From Facklamia sp. 7083-14-GEN3 (GTDB taxonomy: Bacteria > Bacillota > Bacilli > Lactobacillales > Aerococcaceae), in NCBI RefSeq assembly GCF_024742075.1, contig NZ_JANSGD010000001.1, forward strand, positions 248,001-312,000: DNA of 64,000 bases, given 5' to 3'. The position numbers and the translations under genes are program-made. The notes under the pieces were generated by a model. That model was given only the letters and a program-made list of their open reading frames with translations, was not told where the DNA came from and searched no databases. Below are positions 34,462 through 43,753 of this stretch, piece by piece. How positions within the stretch are numbered: the stretch's first letter is position 1; every line of letters begins with the position of its first letter.

Positions 34462-35730
34462 ATGCGTTTCATGCATTTTGCTGACCTACATTTAGATAGC
34501 CCCTTTGCTGGAATGCAAAAACAATATCCTAGCTTACAAGAAGTCTTAATCCAAGCCCCATATAAGGCATTCCATCGAGGCGTTTCATACGCTATCAAAG
34601 AAAGTGTAGACGCTGTTGTTATTGCAGGAGATATTTATGACACTCAAAAACAAACAATTTATGCTCAACATGCTTTTTTAAAAGAATTAGAACGACTGAA
34701 GGCAGCAGAAATTCCAGTCGTTATTTGTCATGGGAATCATGATTATTTGAATAATAAACGTTTTCTTATGCAGTATCCAGAAAATGTTTATGTCTTCAAA
34801 GAAGAATCTGTTGATTATATAGATATAAAGACCATTAATGATCAAACTTGTCGCTTTTATGGTTTTTCCTATAATCAACGTTGGATTCATGAATCAAAGG
34901 CCCAAGAATTCCCTTCAAATAATAGAGAAACTGACTTTACAGTGGGCTTATACCATGGGGAATTATTAAGTGCGACGCAAGTCGGAAATTATGCTCCTTT
35001 TACATTGGAGCAATTGATTTCAAAAAATTATGATTATTGGGCCTTAGGGCATATCCATCAAGCAAACACCTTATCTACAATCCCACTGATTCAATATGCA
35101 GGCAGTCCTCAAGGAAGAAATCGTCTGGAAATTGGCGAAAAAGGAGGCTACTTAGTCACTTTAGATTCCAACCAAAATGTGAAATCTGAATTTATTCATT
35201 TGGCTGAAATTGAATGGAGAGATGAAATTATTGAGTGTCAGGAAAACTGGCAGGTCAATGATTTATTATGGGCGATTGAATCTTTAGTTACTAACTTTAA
35301 GGAAGAGGTTGATAAGGGCTTACCTTCTAAGATTATCTCCTTAACTTTAACAAATGCTCAACGCTTGCCAATTGATTTACAAGAACAAATAGAAAAAGGT
35401 GAGGTTGAGTCGATCCTTACTGAACCTCAGTCCATCGAAAAATTTGCTATCATTGTCAGAGTAAATCTTGAGCGTCAAATGGTTTTGGATGCCTTTGAAT
35501 ATGACAAAACGTTAAAAAACAGTTTTCAAGCGGCTTGTCAAGATATGATAGAGGGTCAAGCTTATCAAGAAAGTCTAGCCGAATTGTTTGATCATCCAAT
35601 TATTAAGAAAAGATTGTCAGATTTATTGTCTGATGATGAGTTAAAAAAAGAATCAATTCAATCAGCGCAAGAATTGATGATTCAGGCGATTGGATTTGAA
35701 TTTAAGGAGGCGATTGATAGTGAAGATTAG
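34462..35730 (+). CDS. yhaO: YhaO-type DNA repair exonuclease (SbcD-like metallophosphoesterase)
   Basis: A 422-residue member of the Mre11/SbcD family, with a two-metal phosphodiesterase domain. Metal-binding motifs are FADLHLDSPF (Asp8, His10), VIAGDIYD, CHGNHDYL, and GLYHGEL plus LGHIHQAN further on. The C-terminal half is a capping and dimerisation region. The partner is YhaN, whose GTG start lies 11 bases inside this gene, so the two proteins are made together and should form an SbcCD-like complex. The ATG follows GGAGAGAGGAGACCTAG. Confidence 0.92.
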   Translation: MRFMHFADLHLDSPFAGMQKQYPSLQEVLIQAPYKAFHRGVSYAIKESVDAVVIAGDIYDTQKQTIYAQHAFLKELERLKAAEIPVVICHGNHDYLNNKRFLMQYPENVYVFKEESVDYIDIKTINDQTCRFYGFSYNQRWIHESKAQEFPSNNRETDFTVGLYHGELLSATQVGNYAPFTLEQLISKNYDYWALGHIHQANTLSTIPLIQYAGSPQGRNRLEIGEKGGYLVTLDSNQNVKSEFIHLAEIEWRDEIIECQENWQVNDLLWAIESLVTNFKEEVDKGLPSKIISLTLTNAQRLPIDLQEQIEKGEVESILTEPQSIEKFAIIVRVNLERQMVLDAFEYDKTLKNSFQAACQDMIEGQAYQESLAELFDHPIIKKRLSDLLSDDELKKESIQSAQELMIQAIGFEFKEAIDSED

Positions 35731-38539
35731 TACCCTAGATATCTATGGATATGGTAAATGGGTCAATCAACGCTTTGATTTAGATGATCAATTACAATTG
35801 ATTTTTGGTCAAAACGAAGCTGGAAAATCGACACTCCAATCCTTTATTCGCAGTATTCTTTTCGGATTTCCCTCTAAACATCGACGTGTTAATCAAATTA
35901 ATCGCTATGAACCCAAACTTAGTGAAGTTTATGGGGGAAGAATTCTCTTAAGAGAAACTAGCTATGGAGATATTTGGGTTGAGAGAACGAATAAAGGTCT
36001 TTCTTTGACAGATACTCAAGGACGTGAGCTTGATCAGCAAGTGTTAGATCAGATTCTCGGTGGATTAGATGAAAATCTCTTTGATTCTTTTTATGCCTTT
36101 TCATTACAAAATTTACAAGAATTATCTAATGTAGATGCCGAAAAGCTTGGTGATTATTTTCTATCCATTGGTACAGTTGGGTCGGATAAGTTTCTCTCTG
36201 TGGCAAAGTATTTTGAAAAAGATCTGGGACAACTTTATAAGTTAAAGGGAAAAAACCCTAAACTTAATCAAGCGTTATTGGACTACGAAGAGCTTAGTCA
36301 ATCCATTGAAAAAATGAAGCAGAATATGTCTAAATATGACGAATTGTTCGATCAACAGCAAGCTGAAATGGACCAAATTGAAGCTCTTAATCATACCATT
36401 CAATCTTTAGAAGAAAAACAAAGACAGTTGGATCAATTGATGACACGCTTTGATATTTATCAAAAAGATATAGTTGCTCAAAGAGAACTTGAGCAATTAG
36501 TTTATACTAAAATGGAAGAAGATTTACCAGAAAAACTAGAGGAAGCTATACGTGTAAAAGCTGAAAGTCAAAAGACCATACAGCAAATGGAAGAACGTAT
36601 TCGGAATTTAAACCATGAAATGAGTGCACTAACTCGTTTAAACTGGGGTAAAAACCATGAAGATCAAAGAAGGCAATGGTCAATTGCCACAGCCCATATT
36701 AAAGAGGTGAATTTACGTTTAGAACATGTTTTAGAAAGCATTCAAGAACAAACTAATACAATGGCTAGATTAGCTCGTGAAGGCCAATTTTATCCGGAAA
36801 AAGTGAAAAAGTCTTCCGAATTTGACCGTGAAATTGAGCAAGGTTACGAGATTCAAGCGATGATTGATGATTTAGAAGGTCAAAAAGAGGCGCTTCAAGC
36901 TGAAAGAAAAGTTTTTTTAGACCAGCGAAAAGAATTACAAACCTATTCTGTCACAGTAAGGCAGCAGCATGCAAAATTAGAAAGTATGCGAATGAATGAA
37001 AAAGCTCAGCTACAACAAGTTACAAATATTAGACATTATTTTGTAGGAGCTCTTTCAATTGTTTTAGGATTTGCAATAGGAGGGTATCATCTACTTAATC
37101 AAACTGGAATAAACTTCCGTTGGATTGCTTTAATTTTAATAGGGGTAGGGATATTATCAAGCGCCTATGTCTTCTTTGAACATCAAAAATATAAAAAGCA
37201 ATTTCACTCTTCGCCAGCAATCGAGAAAATGGCTGAATTGCAAAGGAAAGAGCGACAGTATCAAGAAAGAAGTCAAGAATTAGGTCAAGATATTAATCAA
37301 AGAGAAGCCAATCTACGTTCGATTGAAGAAGAATTAGTCAGAAAAAAACAAGAGCAACAGCGATGGTTAGTTGCCTTAGGTTTTTATCCTACAGCGGATG
37401 CAGAAATGGTTCTTAAATCCAATCCAGTTAAAGAATATTTTCAAGCAGAAACGATTCGTCAACAATATGAAGAAGAGCGAAACAATCTTAATCTAGAGAT
37501 TGCTAAATGGCGCAAACAAATCGTACCATTATTAGAACGTTTTCCGCTTGGAGATCAAAGTATAAAAGTACTTATACATCACATTGAAGAAACTGAAGTT
37601 TCGATTGCTCGTCAAGTAGAACGTGGGAAGGCGATGGAAGAACGGATTAACAATGCTCAAGATATCATTTCTCAAGAGGAAAAAAATCTAGAGCAACAGA
37701 ATGAAACCATTAAATCTGTTTATCAATCAACAAACTCATTTGATGAAGTTGATTTTAGACAAAAAGTTCAAGCAAATAATCAAATTCAGCAACTTAAAGA
37801 AAAACGTGATTTATATAGTGAGCAGATTAAAGGCTATGAAAATGAGATGTCAGCTATTGATAGCAAACAGTCACTGATTAATCAATATAATAAGGTTCAA
37901 AATGAATTAACACTTAATAAAAGTCGTGTTCAGCCCCATCAATATCAGCGTGCAAATATTGAAGTGGCTTTAAATCAGCTTGAGCAAGATGGAAGCTATC
38001 AAGTTTTACAACAAAAATTGGAAGATAAAAAAGCTGAAATCATTAAATATGTCCAAGAATGGAGTAAGAAAAAAATTGCCGTCGATTTAATCTATCAAAC
38101 ATTAAGACAGGGAATGGATAACCCGATTCCTGAAATGAATAAAATGGCTAATGAAATTTTTTCTAAATTAACATACGGACGCTATGATCAAATTAAACTG
38201 AATAAAACTGGCATCAAAGTTAAACAGTTTTCAGATGTGCTTTTTTCTCCCCATGAATTGTCACAAGGAACACTGGAACAATTATATGTTGCTTTGCGTT
38301 TAGCCTTTATAGCAAATGCTTCGTCAATGGTATCAATGCCTATCATAATCGATGATGCATTTGTAAATTTTGATGAAATACGTAAAGCAAGTATGTATAA
38401 AGTTTTAGAGACAATCAGTCAAGATCATCAAGTTTTATTTTTTACTTTTGATCAAATGGCTGCGGAAACATTAGCGATTGATTCGATGATAAATTTGGAT
38501 GAGCTGATAGAAATGAATTCAACTGAGGAGGAGAGCTAA
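35720..38539 (+). CDS. yhaN: YhaN, SbcC/Rad50-like AAA ATPase
   Basis: A 939-residue ATPase with a split ABC head: Walker A FGQNEAGKSTLQSF near the N-terminus and LSQGTLEQLYVALRLAF (signature) plus IIDDAFVNFD (Walker B) at the end. Between lie about 700 residues of coiled coil, broken near the middle by a hydrophobic pair of segments (around residues 440-490) typical of YhaN and absent from ordinary SbcC. I use GTG 35720, spaced 9 bases from AAGGAGG; the earlier ATG at 35690 lacks a site. yhaM starts one base after the stop. Confidence 0.9.
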   Translation: MKISTLDIYGYGKWVNQRFDLDDQLQLIFGQNEAGKSTLQSFIRSILFGFPSKHRRVNQINRYEPKLSEVYGGRILLRETSYGDIWVERTNKGLSLTDTQGRELDQQVLDQILGGLDENLFDSFYAFSLQNLQELSNVDAEKLGDYFLSIGTVGSDKFLSVAKYFEKDLGQLYKLKGKNPKLNQALLDYEELSQSIEKMKQNMSKYDELFDQQQAEMDQIEALNHTIQSLEEKQRQLDQLMTRFDIYQKDIVAQRELEQLVYTKMEEDLPEKLEEAIRVKAESQKTIQQMEERIRNLNHEMSALTRLNWGKNHEDQRRQWSIATAHIKEVNLRLEHVLESIQEQTNTMARLAREGQFYPEKVKKSSEFDREIEQGYEIQAMIDDLEGQKEALQAERKVFLDQRKELQTYSVTVRQQHAKLESMRMNEKAQLQQVTNIRHYFVGALSIVLGFAIGGYHLLNQTGINFRWIALILIGVGILSSAYVFFEHQKYKKQFHSSPAIEKMAELQRKERQYQERSQELGQDINQREANLRSIEEELVRKKQEQQRWLVALGFYPTADAEMVLKSNPVKEYFQAETIRQQYEEERNNLNLEIAKWRKQIVPLLERFPLGDQSIKVLIHHIEETEVSIARQVERGKAMEERINNAQDIISQEEKNLEQQNETIKSVYQSTNSFDEVDFRQKVQANNQIQQLKEKRDLYSEQIKGYENEMSAIDSKQSLINQYNKVQNELTLNKSRVQPHQYQRANIEVALNQLEQDGSYQVLQQKLEDKKAEIIKYVQEWSKKKIAVDLIYQTLRQGMDNPIPEMNKMANEIFSKLTYGRYDQIKLNKTGIKVKQFSDVLFSPHELSQGTLEQLYVALRLAFIANASSMVSMPIIIDDAFVNFDEIRKASMYKVLETISQDHQVLFFTFDQMAAETLAIDSMINLDELIEMNSTEEES

Positions 38540-39487
38540 ATGAGTTTATTATACGAGGTTAAAGATGGAGACGAATTTGGAATTTATGTTCTCATTAAAG
38601 CAGCAGATGTGAGAACCGCTCGAAATGGTAAGCCATTTATTGCCTTCCGCTTTCAAGACCGTTCCGGATCAATGGATGGCATGTATTGGTCAGCCACTGA
38701 GGATGAAATTAATAAATTTCAGGTAGGTAAAGTCGTTTTTTTAAGAGGCGATCGTGATACTTATCAAGGCAGTCCTCAAGTAAAGATAAAAGCACTTCGT
38801 TTGGCAGAAGAAGGAGAACCTAACGATCCAACCCTTTACGTTGAACGAATTTCTATGAAGATTGAGGATATCAAAGAACAAATTAATGACGCTTTATTTC
38901 TCATTCATGAACCGAATATTAGTCGAATAGTGCGAAAAATTTTGAGTGAACATGAAGAGGCTTTTTATAGCTATCCAGCTGCTAAAAGAAACCATCATGC
39001 TATGGCAGGTGGCTTGAGCTATCATACTGTTTCTATGTTGAAGATAGCTAGAGCACTTTTGGATATCTATCCACAAATAAATTCTAGTCTACTTATTGGT
39101 GGCTTGATTCTTCATGATATTGGCAAAACAATCGAACTCTCCGGAGCTATCTCAACAGAATATACTTTTAAAGGTAAGATGCTAGGTCATATCGTCATTA
39201 TGTCTGAAATGATTGAGCAAGTATGCCAACAAATTGGTATTGATCCTAATCAAGAAGCAGTTGTTTTATTAAAACACGTTGTGTTAGCGCATCATGGTAA
39301 GTTGGAATATGGTAGTCCAGTTCAGCCACGTATTCTTGAAGCAGAAATTCTTCATCATATCGATAATTTAGATGCGACTATTAATATGATTTTATCAGTT
39401 TTAGACAAAACTCAAGATGGTCAGGAAAGTGCTCAAATTTATCCACTGGATCGTCGCAGTTTTTATAAACCCAATTTCAGAAAGTAG
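38540..39487 (+). CDS. yhaM: 3'-5' exoribonuclease YhaM
   Basis: A 315-residue exoribonuclease that trims single-stranded RNA ends (and DNA) with manganese or cobalt. The N-terminal OB-fold (about 1-100) binds nucleic acid; an HD phosphohydrolase domain follows with His in HHAMAGGLSYHT, the HD pair LILHDIGK, and HHGKLEYGSP and LHHIDNLDA further on. It begins directly after yhaN, completing yhaO-yhaN-yhaM. The ATG follows GAGGAGGAGAGC. An 8-base gap separates it from the His-rich protein gene, which is probably co-transcribed. Confidence 0.94.
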   Translation: MSLLYEVKDGDEFGIYVLIKAADVRTARNGKPFIAFRFQDRSGSMDGMYWSATEDEINKFQVGKVVFLRGDRDTYQGSPQVKIKALRLAEEGEPNDPTLYVERISMKIEDIKEQINDALFLIHEPNISRIVRKILSEHEEAFYSYPAAKRNHHAMAGGLSYHTVSMLKIARALLDIYPQINSSLLIGGLILHDIGKTIELSGAISTEYTFKGKMLGHIVIMSEMIEQVCQQIGIDPNQEAVVLLKHVVLAHHGKLEYGSPVQPRILEAEILHHIDNLDATINMILSVLDKTQDGQESAQIYPLDRRSFYKPNFRK

Positions 39488-39495
39488 GAAAATGA

Positions 39496-40161
39496 ATGAC
39501 TGAAAATAGTAATCAAAAGAAATGTAATTGTCAAAACCATGACCACCATCATGAATCTAATCATGAATGTCAATGCCAAGCTAATCAATCAAAATCGGAC
39601 TCTGGACACTCATGTGGATGCCATCATCATTCAGAACATAATCACCATCATGGATGTGGTTGTCACCATCAACAAGTAGATAATCTACAAACAGATCTTG
39701 GATTTTCTCTATTTTTTGAAGGGGAAATTAATGCGACTCCGGAAGAAGTGTGGAATCATCTAACTGATAATGAATATTTATCTAAATGGAAGCCAGATAT
39801 AAGAATGATTGATTGCAAACCAGGTGGGTCATTTATAGTAACAAGAGATGGTCAAGAACATCATTTGATGTTAACAGATGTTGAAGAAGGTCATTTATTA
39901 GCTTATTTATGGGGAAATGACGATATGGTAGTAACAATTGATCCTGGAGAAAAAGAAACGACGCTCTTTACTTTTGAATATTGGTTCGGCGATAAAGAAG
40001 AAGCGAATGCTGAGGCTGTAGTTCCATGGATTATAAATCTTTATGAACTTGAACACTTTATTGTTCATAATGAATTAATGGATCCTAAAGACTTGCCGAA
40101 AGCGTTTATGGCAGAAGTTAATAACTTGATTAAAGAACAAAAAAAACGTGAAACTCTATAA
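39496..40161 (+). CDS. His/Cys-rich N-terminus fused to an SRPBCC (AHSA1-like) domain
   Basis: A 221-residue two-part protein. Residues 1-60 are very rich in His and Cys with clusters such as CNCQNHDHHHE and GCGCHHQQ, about 19 His and 10 Cys, a strong metal-binding tail with no signal peptide. Residues 70-215 form a START/SRPBCC fold of the AHSA1 or polyketide-cyclase type (FEGEINATPEEVWNHLTDNEYLSKWKPD). The pairing is unusual; I do not know a described function. The stop codon is followed by a strong terminator. Nickel, zinc or copper storage or delivery is a guess from composition. Confidence 0.8.
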   Translation: MTENSNQKKCNCQNHDHHHESNHECQCQANQSKSDSGHSCGCHHHSEHNHHHGCGCHHQQVDNLQTDLGFSLFFEGEINATPEEVWNHLTDNEYLSKWKPDIRMIDCKPGGSFIVTRDGQEHHLMLTDVEEGHLLAYLWGNDDMVVTIDPGEKETTLFTFEYWFGDKEEANAEAVVPWIINLYELEHFIVHNELMDPKDLPKAFMAEVNNLIKEQKKRETL

Positions 40162-40170
40162 TATATAAAT

Positions 40171-40203
40171 AAAAAGGTTGAGGATTTCCTCAACCTTTTT
40201 TAT
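40171..40203. terminator. Bidirectional terminator between the His-rich gene and prsA
   Basis: AAAAAGGTTGAGGA pairs with TCCTCAACCTTTTT over 14 bp around a two-base loop, with T on one side and A on the other. Confidence 0.9.
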
Positions 40204-40218
40204 TATTTAAAATAGTTT

Positions 40219-41217
40219 TTATTCAGCAGGTGTTTCTTCGCTAGAAGTATCTTCAGCAGGAGCCTCCTCAGCAGAAGCTTCTTCAGCATTTGTTTCATCA
40301 GTAGAAGCATCCTCTGGTTGGTCAGCTAAATTGATTAAATCATCGACAGCATTTTTCAATTCAGGATCTTCTATACTTAGGTCAGAGTTTTTAATGAGCT
40401 CTCCGACAATTCCATAGGTGAAGTTAGAATCAGCATATTTACTTTGTTTATATGCTTCAACGACTTCTTCTTTACTTTCTTCTAAAGGTTTCTTTTCACC
40501 ATTATTGATTGTTTTAATAACATGGTATCCGAATTCAGATTTAACGGGCTCGCTCGTCATTTCTCCATTAGCTAAAGATTTAACAGCTTCTTCAAATTCT
40601 GGAACCATCTGTCCTGGAGAAAAAGGTGCTAATAATCCACCGTTTTGCGCTGAACCATCTTTAGATAATTCTTGAGCAACGGTATCAAATTCTTCGCCGT
40701 TATTAATGCGTTCAATAGCATTTAAGGCTTCTTCTTCAGTATCAACTAAGATATGCTGCGCTTCCATCATAGGTTGATAATCATTTTCGTAGAAATTTTG
40801 GATGGCTTCATCTGACATATCGATGCGACCTTCAACAATCTCTTGAAGAAGATTACGGATATATAATTGATATTCATATTGTTCAGCGCTACCTAATTGT
40901 TGGTAAGATAAGAATTGTTGGAATACCTCATCTCCACCTAATTCTTCAATTTGTGATTGAACTTCTTCAGCAGCTTTTGTTTTAGCTCCTTCAGCATCTT
41001 CTACATTTTCAATTAATACAGCTTCAATAATTTTTGAACGTAGAGCAGTAGATCCAAATTGCTCTTTCATGTCTTTATAAAGGTCTTCAGCGGTAATAGT
41101 TGTTTCGCCAATAGTAGCAATAACACCTTCTTGCGCTGAAACACTGGTAAAGTTTGGTAAAGCAACAAGTGCCACACTTGCTGCAGTTAAAATCCAAGTA
41201 CGGATTGATTTTTTCAT
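40219..41217 (-). CDS. prsA: PrsA-like extracellular parvulin foldase
   Basis: A 332-residue secreted peptidyl-prolyl isomerase aiding folding of exported proteins. Signal peptide at residues 1-29 (MKKSIRTW, hydrophobic core), probable cleavage SVSA-QE. An N-terminal helical chaperone region is followed by the parvulin domain (AQHILVDTEEEA, FSPGQMVPEFEEAV, GYHVIKTI). Ordinary PrsA is a lipoprotein with a lipobox Cys; here there is none. The C-terminus is an acidic repeat of EEA/AEE units. I use the ATG at 41217 with AGGAGTG upstream; the 22 residues before it are untranslated. Confidence 0.88.
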   Translation of the reverse strand: MKKSIRTWILTAASVALVALPNFTSVSAQEGVIATIGETTITAEDLYKDMKEQFGSTALRSKIIEAVLIENVEDAEGAKTKAAEEVQSQIEELGGDEVFQQFLSYQQLGSAEQYEYQLYIRNLLQEIVEGRIDMSDEAIQNFYENDYQPMMEAQHILVDTEEEALNAIERINNGEEFDTVAQELSKDGSAQNGGLLAPFSPGQMVPEFEEAVKSLANGEMTSEPVKSEFGYHVIKTINNGEKKPLEESKEEVVEAYKQSKYADSNFTYGIVGELIKNSDLSIEDPELKNAVDDLINLADQPEDASTDETNAEEASAEEAPAEDTSSEETPAE

Positions 41218-41357
41218 ATTATTTTTCACTCCTATAGTTCTACTATAATTTGCTATAACATTAGCATAAATATATCTTAACATTTAATGACTAGAAAAGG
41301 TAATATAAGCATGAAATTCTAAAAAACATCACAAATTTTATAAATTTAATTCTGAAT

Positions 41358-41717
41358 TTAATTTGTTTTTGAAGTTGGATTGGTAGAAGATATTTTATCA
41401 ATATCTTTATTTAATTGGTCAATATTTTCTTTAATTCGTCTTATTCTAGGTTCTGTTTCATCCATGACCTTCTGCTTGGTTTGATTGGTTAAATGAGAAA
41501 TAAAGTCAATCGTTTGCTTACTTTCAGCACTTAATGACTGAATAGCTGAATGAAACCGCGCATAGTCTTGATCAACTTGTTCGAAATCAACTTTAAAATC
41601 TTTATAAGTTTCCTTAAGCTGATGTCTTGTTTTCTCACCAGATTGTTTAGCGTTCATTAAACCGGCTAGCACTCCAAGGGCCAGTCCCGTTAGAAAACCT
41701 TGTGGAAAATTTTTCAT
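41358..41717 (-). CDS. YtxH-like membrane-anchored small protein
   Basis: A protein of about 119 residues: one N-terminal hydrophobic segment (FLTGLALGVLAGLMNA) followed by a long helical, charged tail with coiled-coil character, the layout of YtxH/DUF948-type proteins. Function unknown. The start is uncertain: an ATG at 41717 follows the hit stop codon almost at once; a GTG at 41729 overlapping hit would add four residues. Neither has a strong ribosome-binding site. It is co-transcribed with hit, as in other Firmicutes, where a YtxH-like gene follows hit ahead of prsA. Confidence 0.72.
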   Translation of the reverse strand: MKNFPQGFLTGLALGVLAGLMNAKQSGEKTRHQLKETYKDFKVDFEQVDQDYARFHSAIQSLSAESKQTIDFISHLTNQTKQKVMDETEPRIRRIKENIDQLNKDIDKISSTNPTSKTN

Positions 41718-41718
41718 A

Positions 41719-42153
41719 CTAATCGCCACTTTCTATTGTTTGTTTAATTGATGCTGCTAATTGCTGAAATTCATCTTGAGTGTAGGTATCTGAATGATCT
41801 TCAAAATGTAATTTAAATCCTTCATCTTTCTGATAACGTGGAATGAGGTGAATGTGTGAATGGAAAACAGATTGATAGGCGACTTCTCCATTGTTATTGA
41901 GAATATTCATGCCTTTCACTCCAGGTATACTTTTTTGAATGGCCTTGGCAATTTTTGGAATACGGCTAAAAACGGTACTTGCTAACTCTGGATCATATTC
42001 AAAAATATCCTTAACATGTTTCTTTGGTATGACTAAAGTATGCCCTTTGGTGACTTGAGTAATATCTAAAAAGGCAAAGACTTCATCATCTTCATATACT
42101 TTAGCGCTAGGAATCTCTCCGGCGATAATCTTACAAAAAATGCAATCTGTCAT
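41719..42153 (-). CDS. hit: HIT family nucleotide-binding protein
   Basis: A 144-residue histidine-triad hydrolase of the HINT type that splits nucleoside phosphoramidates. The triad HSHIHLIPR is present near residue 100, and the N-terminal CIFCKI zinc knuckle is present. The ATG follows AAAGGAGAG. It is followed by the YtxH-like gene, with prsA further on, a cluster (hit, ytxH-like, prsA) common in Bacillales and Lactobacillales. Biological role in Firmicutes is not well defined. Confidence 0.95.
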   Translation of the reverse strand: MTDCIFCKIIAGEIPSAKVYEDDEVFAFLDITQVTKGHTLVIPKKHVKDIFEYDPELASTVFSRIPKIAKAIQKSIPGVKGMNILNNNGEVAYQSVFHSHIHLIPRYQKDEGFKLHFEDHSDTYTQDEFQQLAASIKQTIESGD

Positions 42154-42399
42154 ATTTTTCTCTCCTTTAAATAGCGACTTTTCTTCTATAGCATATCATA
42201 ACAATTTTAGAAAACGCTATTAATAACATCTTAAAATGAGTCTTCATAAAAAAATCATAAGATTATACAGACATGGACTTAATTTCATTAAATATTCCAT
42301 TTTAACTCACGCCTCCTTTAAAATAGGTGTGATATAATAGTCGTGTTGAAGAAGGTTATATTTTATATATAATAACAAATATATAGGAGGTAGAATAAT

Positions 42400-43161
42400 T
42401 TGAATAAAAGTAAGTTTCAAAAAATGTACCTGCTCCTAACCCTTTTAGGTCTTTGCTTTATTTTTAATTTTGATTCTATAACTAAAGTTAACGGCCAAGA
42501 GGAAACGACAGAAGAGCAAACAGAAATAGACCAAGCTGATGAAACATCTAGTCAAGAAAGTCTTGAAATAAGCACTGAAACTAGGTTTGAACCTTTACCT
42601 GATGTTAGTCAATTTAAGCAGCTCATTCCTTATGCACGCTATTTAAATTATCAATACGTGGGAGATGGAAGTGAGTACTCAACTAAAGACGTCATCATGG
42701 AATTCATGCCCGATGCAAACGGAGTGTTTCAAGTCGCTGAGTTTACAGATACGGAAGCCGTTGCTTATGTTTATCAAATTAGGCCAGAAGGCCTATATGA
42801 ACTTGCTTATTTTGATAATTATACGGTAGTTGAAGACTTAAGATATTCTGCTGACGCTTCTGATGATAATGTTTCACTTATTTTACCTGTAGACATAAGT
42901 GAAGGAACAATTTTTAAGTCAGGCTATCAAGAAGAAACTAAGAAAAAAATAATTGGCAGGGTGGATTCGCTAACAATTGGTCAAGATAATTATACCGATG
43001 TTTTACTTGTTGAAGAGATGGAAAAGAATAACGGAGATACAATCCGTATTTATTATGCCAATGATGCCGGATTGACTCTAATTGAGCGCCTTCATCCCGA
43101 TGGAACAACTACTCCAATTATTTACCTAAAGTCTAGACAAGGTTCGATTATGGACCAATAG
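42400..43161 (+). CDS. Secreted acidic protein of unknown function
   Basis: A 253-residue exported protein. The start is TTG at 42400, 9 bases after AGGAGG, since no ATG lies in range. A signal peptide spans about residues 1-31 with cleavage after VNG (VNG-QE). A Glu/Thr/Ser-rich stretch (about 33-58) leads to a globular domain with several beta strands (YARYLNYQYVGDGS, TIRIYYANDAGLTLIERL). No lipobox, sortase motif or catalytic pattern. It stands divergent from hit-prsA. I do not recognise it. Confidence 0.72.
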   Translation: MNKSKFQKMYLLLTLLGLCFIFNFDSITKVNGQEETTEEQTEIDQADETSSQESLEISTETRFEPLPDVSQFKQLIPYARYLNYQYVGDGSEYSTKDVIMEFMPDANGVFQVAEFTDTEAVAYVYQIRPEGLYELAYFDNYTVVEDLRYSADASDDNVSLILPVDISEGTIFKSGYQEETKKKIIGRVDSLTIGQDNYTDVLLVEEMEKNNGDTIRIYYANDAGLTLIERLHPDGTTTPIIYLKSRQGSIMDQ

Positions 43162-43291
43162 TGAATGTTGAAAATGGCAATTTTTATAATCAGTTTTAAG
43201 TAGAGCTTATAATATCAATTATAAGTTCTATTTTTATCAGTTTATTCCTTGCTTTTAATATTTTGAGTTTGGTATAATAATTAATCGTTAG

Positions 43292-43363
43292 GCCGCCGTA
43301 GTGTAATGGATATCACGGAAGATTCCGGTTCTTTCGATGGGGGTTCGATTCCCTCCGGCGGTA
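43292..43363 (+). tRNA. tRNA-Arg (anticodon CCG)
   Basis: A 72-nt cloverleaf: acceptor GCCGCCG (43292-43298) with CGGCGGT, the G1-U72 pair being a wobble; D arm GTG...CAC; anticodon stem GAAGA with TCTTT and loop TTCCGGT, giving anticodon CCG that reads CGG; T arm GGGGG-TTCGATT-CCCTC. CCA is not encoded. Upstream promoter TTGCTT (43249-43254), 18 bases, TATAAT (43273-43278). Confidence 0.93.
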
Positions 43364-43404
43364 TACTTAATTGTAGTAAACAATTTAAAAAACTAAAAAG
43401 AGTT

Positions 43405-43426
43405 CAGCCATTTTGGCTGTTTTTTA
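43405..43426 (+). terminator. Terminator after tRNA-Arg
   Basis: CAGCC (43405-43409) pairs with GGCTG (43415-43419), followed by T6. Confidence 0.8.
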
Positions 43427-43753
43427 TTTTGAGTTAAATTGGCGTAAACAAGAGCAACGACCAGACAATCACACAAGGGTTGATTAAGGTTTAAATAGTT
43501 ATAAAAAACACAAGAAATAAAAGACTTGAAAAAGTAAGAACAAAAGAAAAAGCTACGGATAAAAAAACACTACAATTAATAAGTTACGTTCATAAAAGAA
43601 CAATGGTAAAAAAAGAAGATTATTAGAAAAATTAGTAAGACTAGCAATAAAATACTGGTATTGTGAGCTAGTTTTTGATATGATAATTCATGTGTAAAAA
43701 ATTACAGCAAATCAGCATTTTATATGCAATAAGTTATAAAGGAGCTCTTATAT
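43427..43753. other. 327-base A-rich gap between tRNA-Arg and L25
   Basis: No gene is supported. The strand is very A-rich. One frame (about 43501-43626) runs 41 codons without an ATG or ribosome-binding site, ending in KRTMVKKEDY; it could be the tail of a decayed gene. A hairpin ACTAGC/GCTAGT at about 43641-43668 with T after it resembles a terminator. The last 60 bases contain the ribosome-binding site AAAGGAGCTC of rplY. Confidence 0.5.

Noticed and set aside
39510-39680. Repeat array from CATCAT-type DNA
   Set aside because: It is simple codon repetition coding for His clusters, not a tandem repeat with fixed unit.
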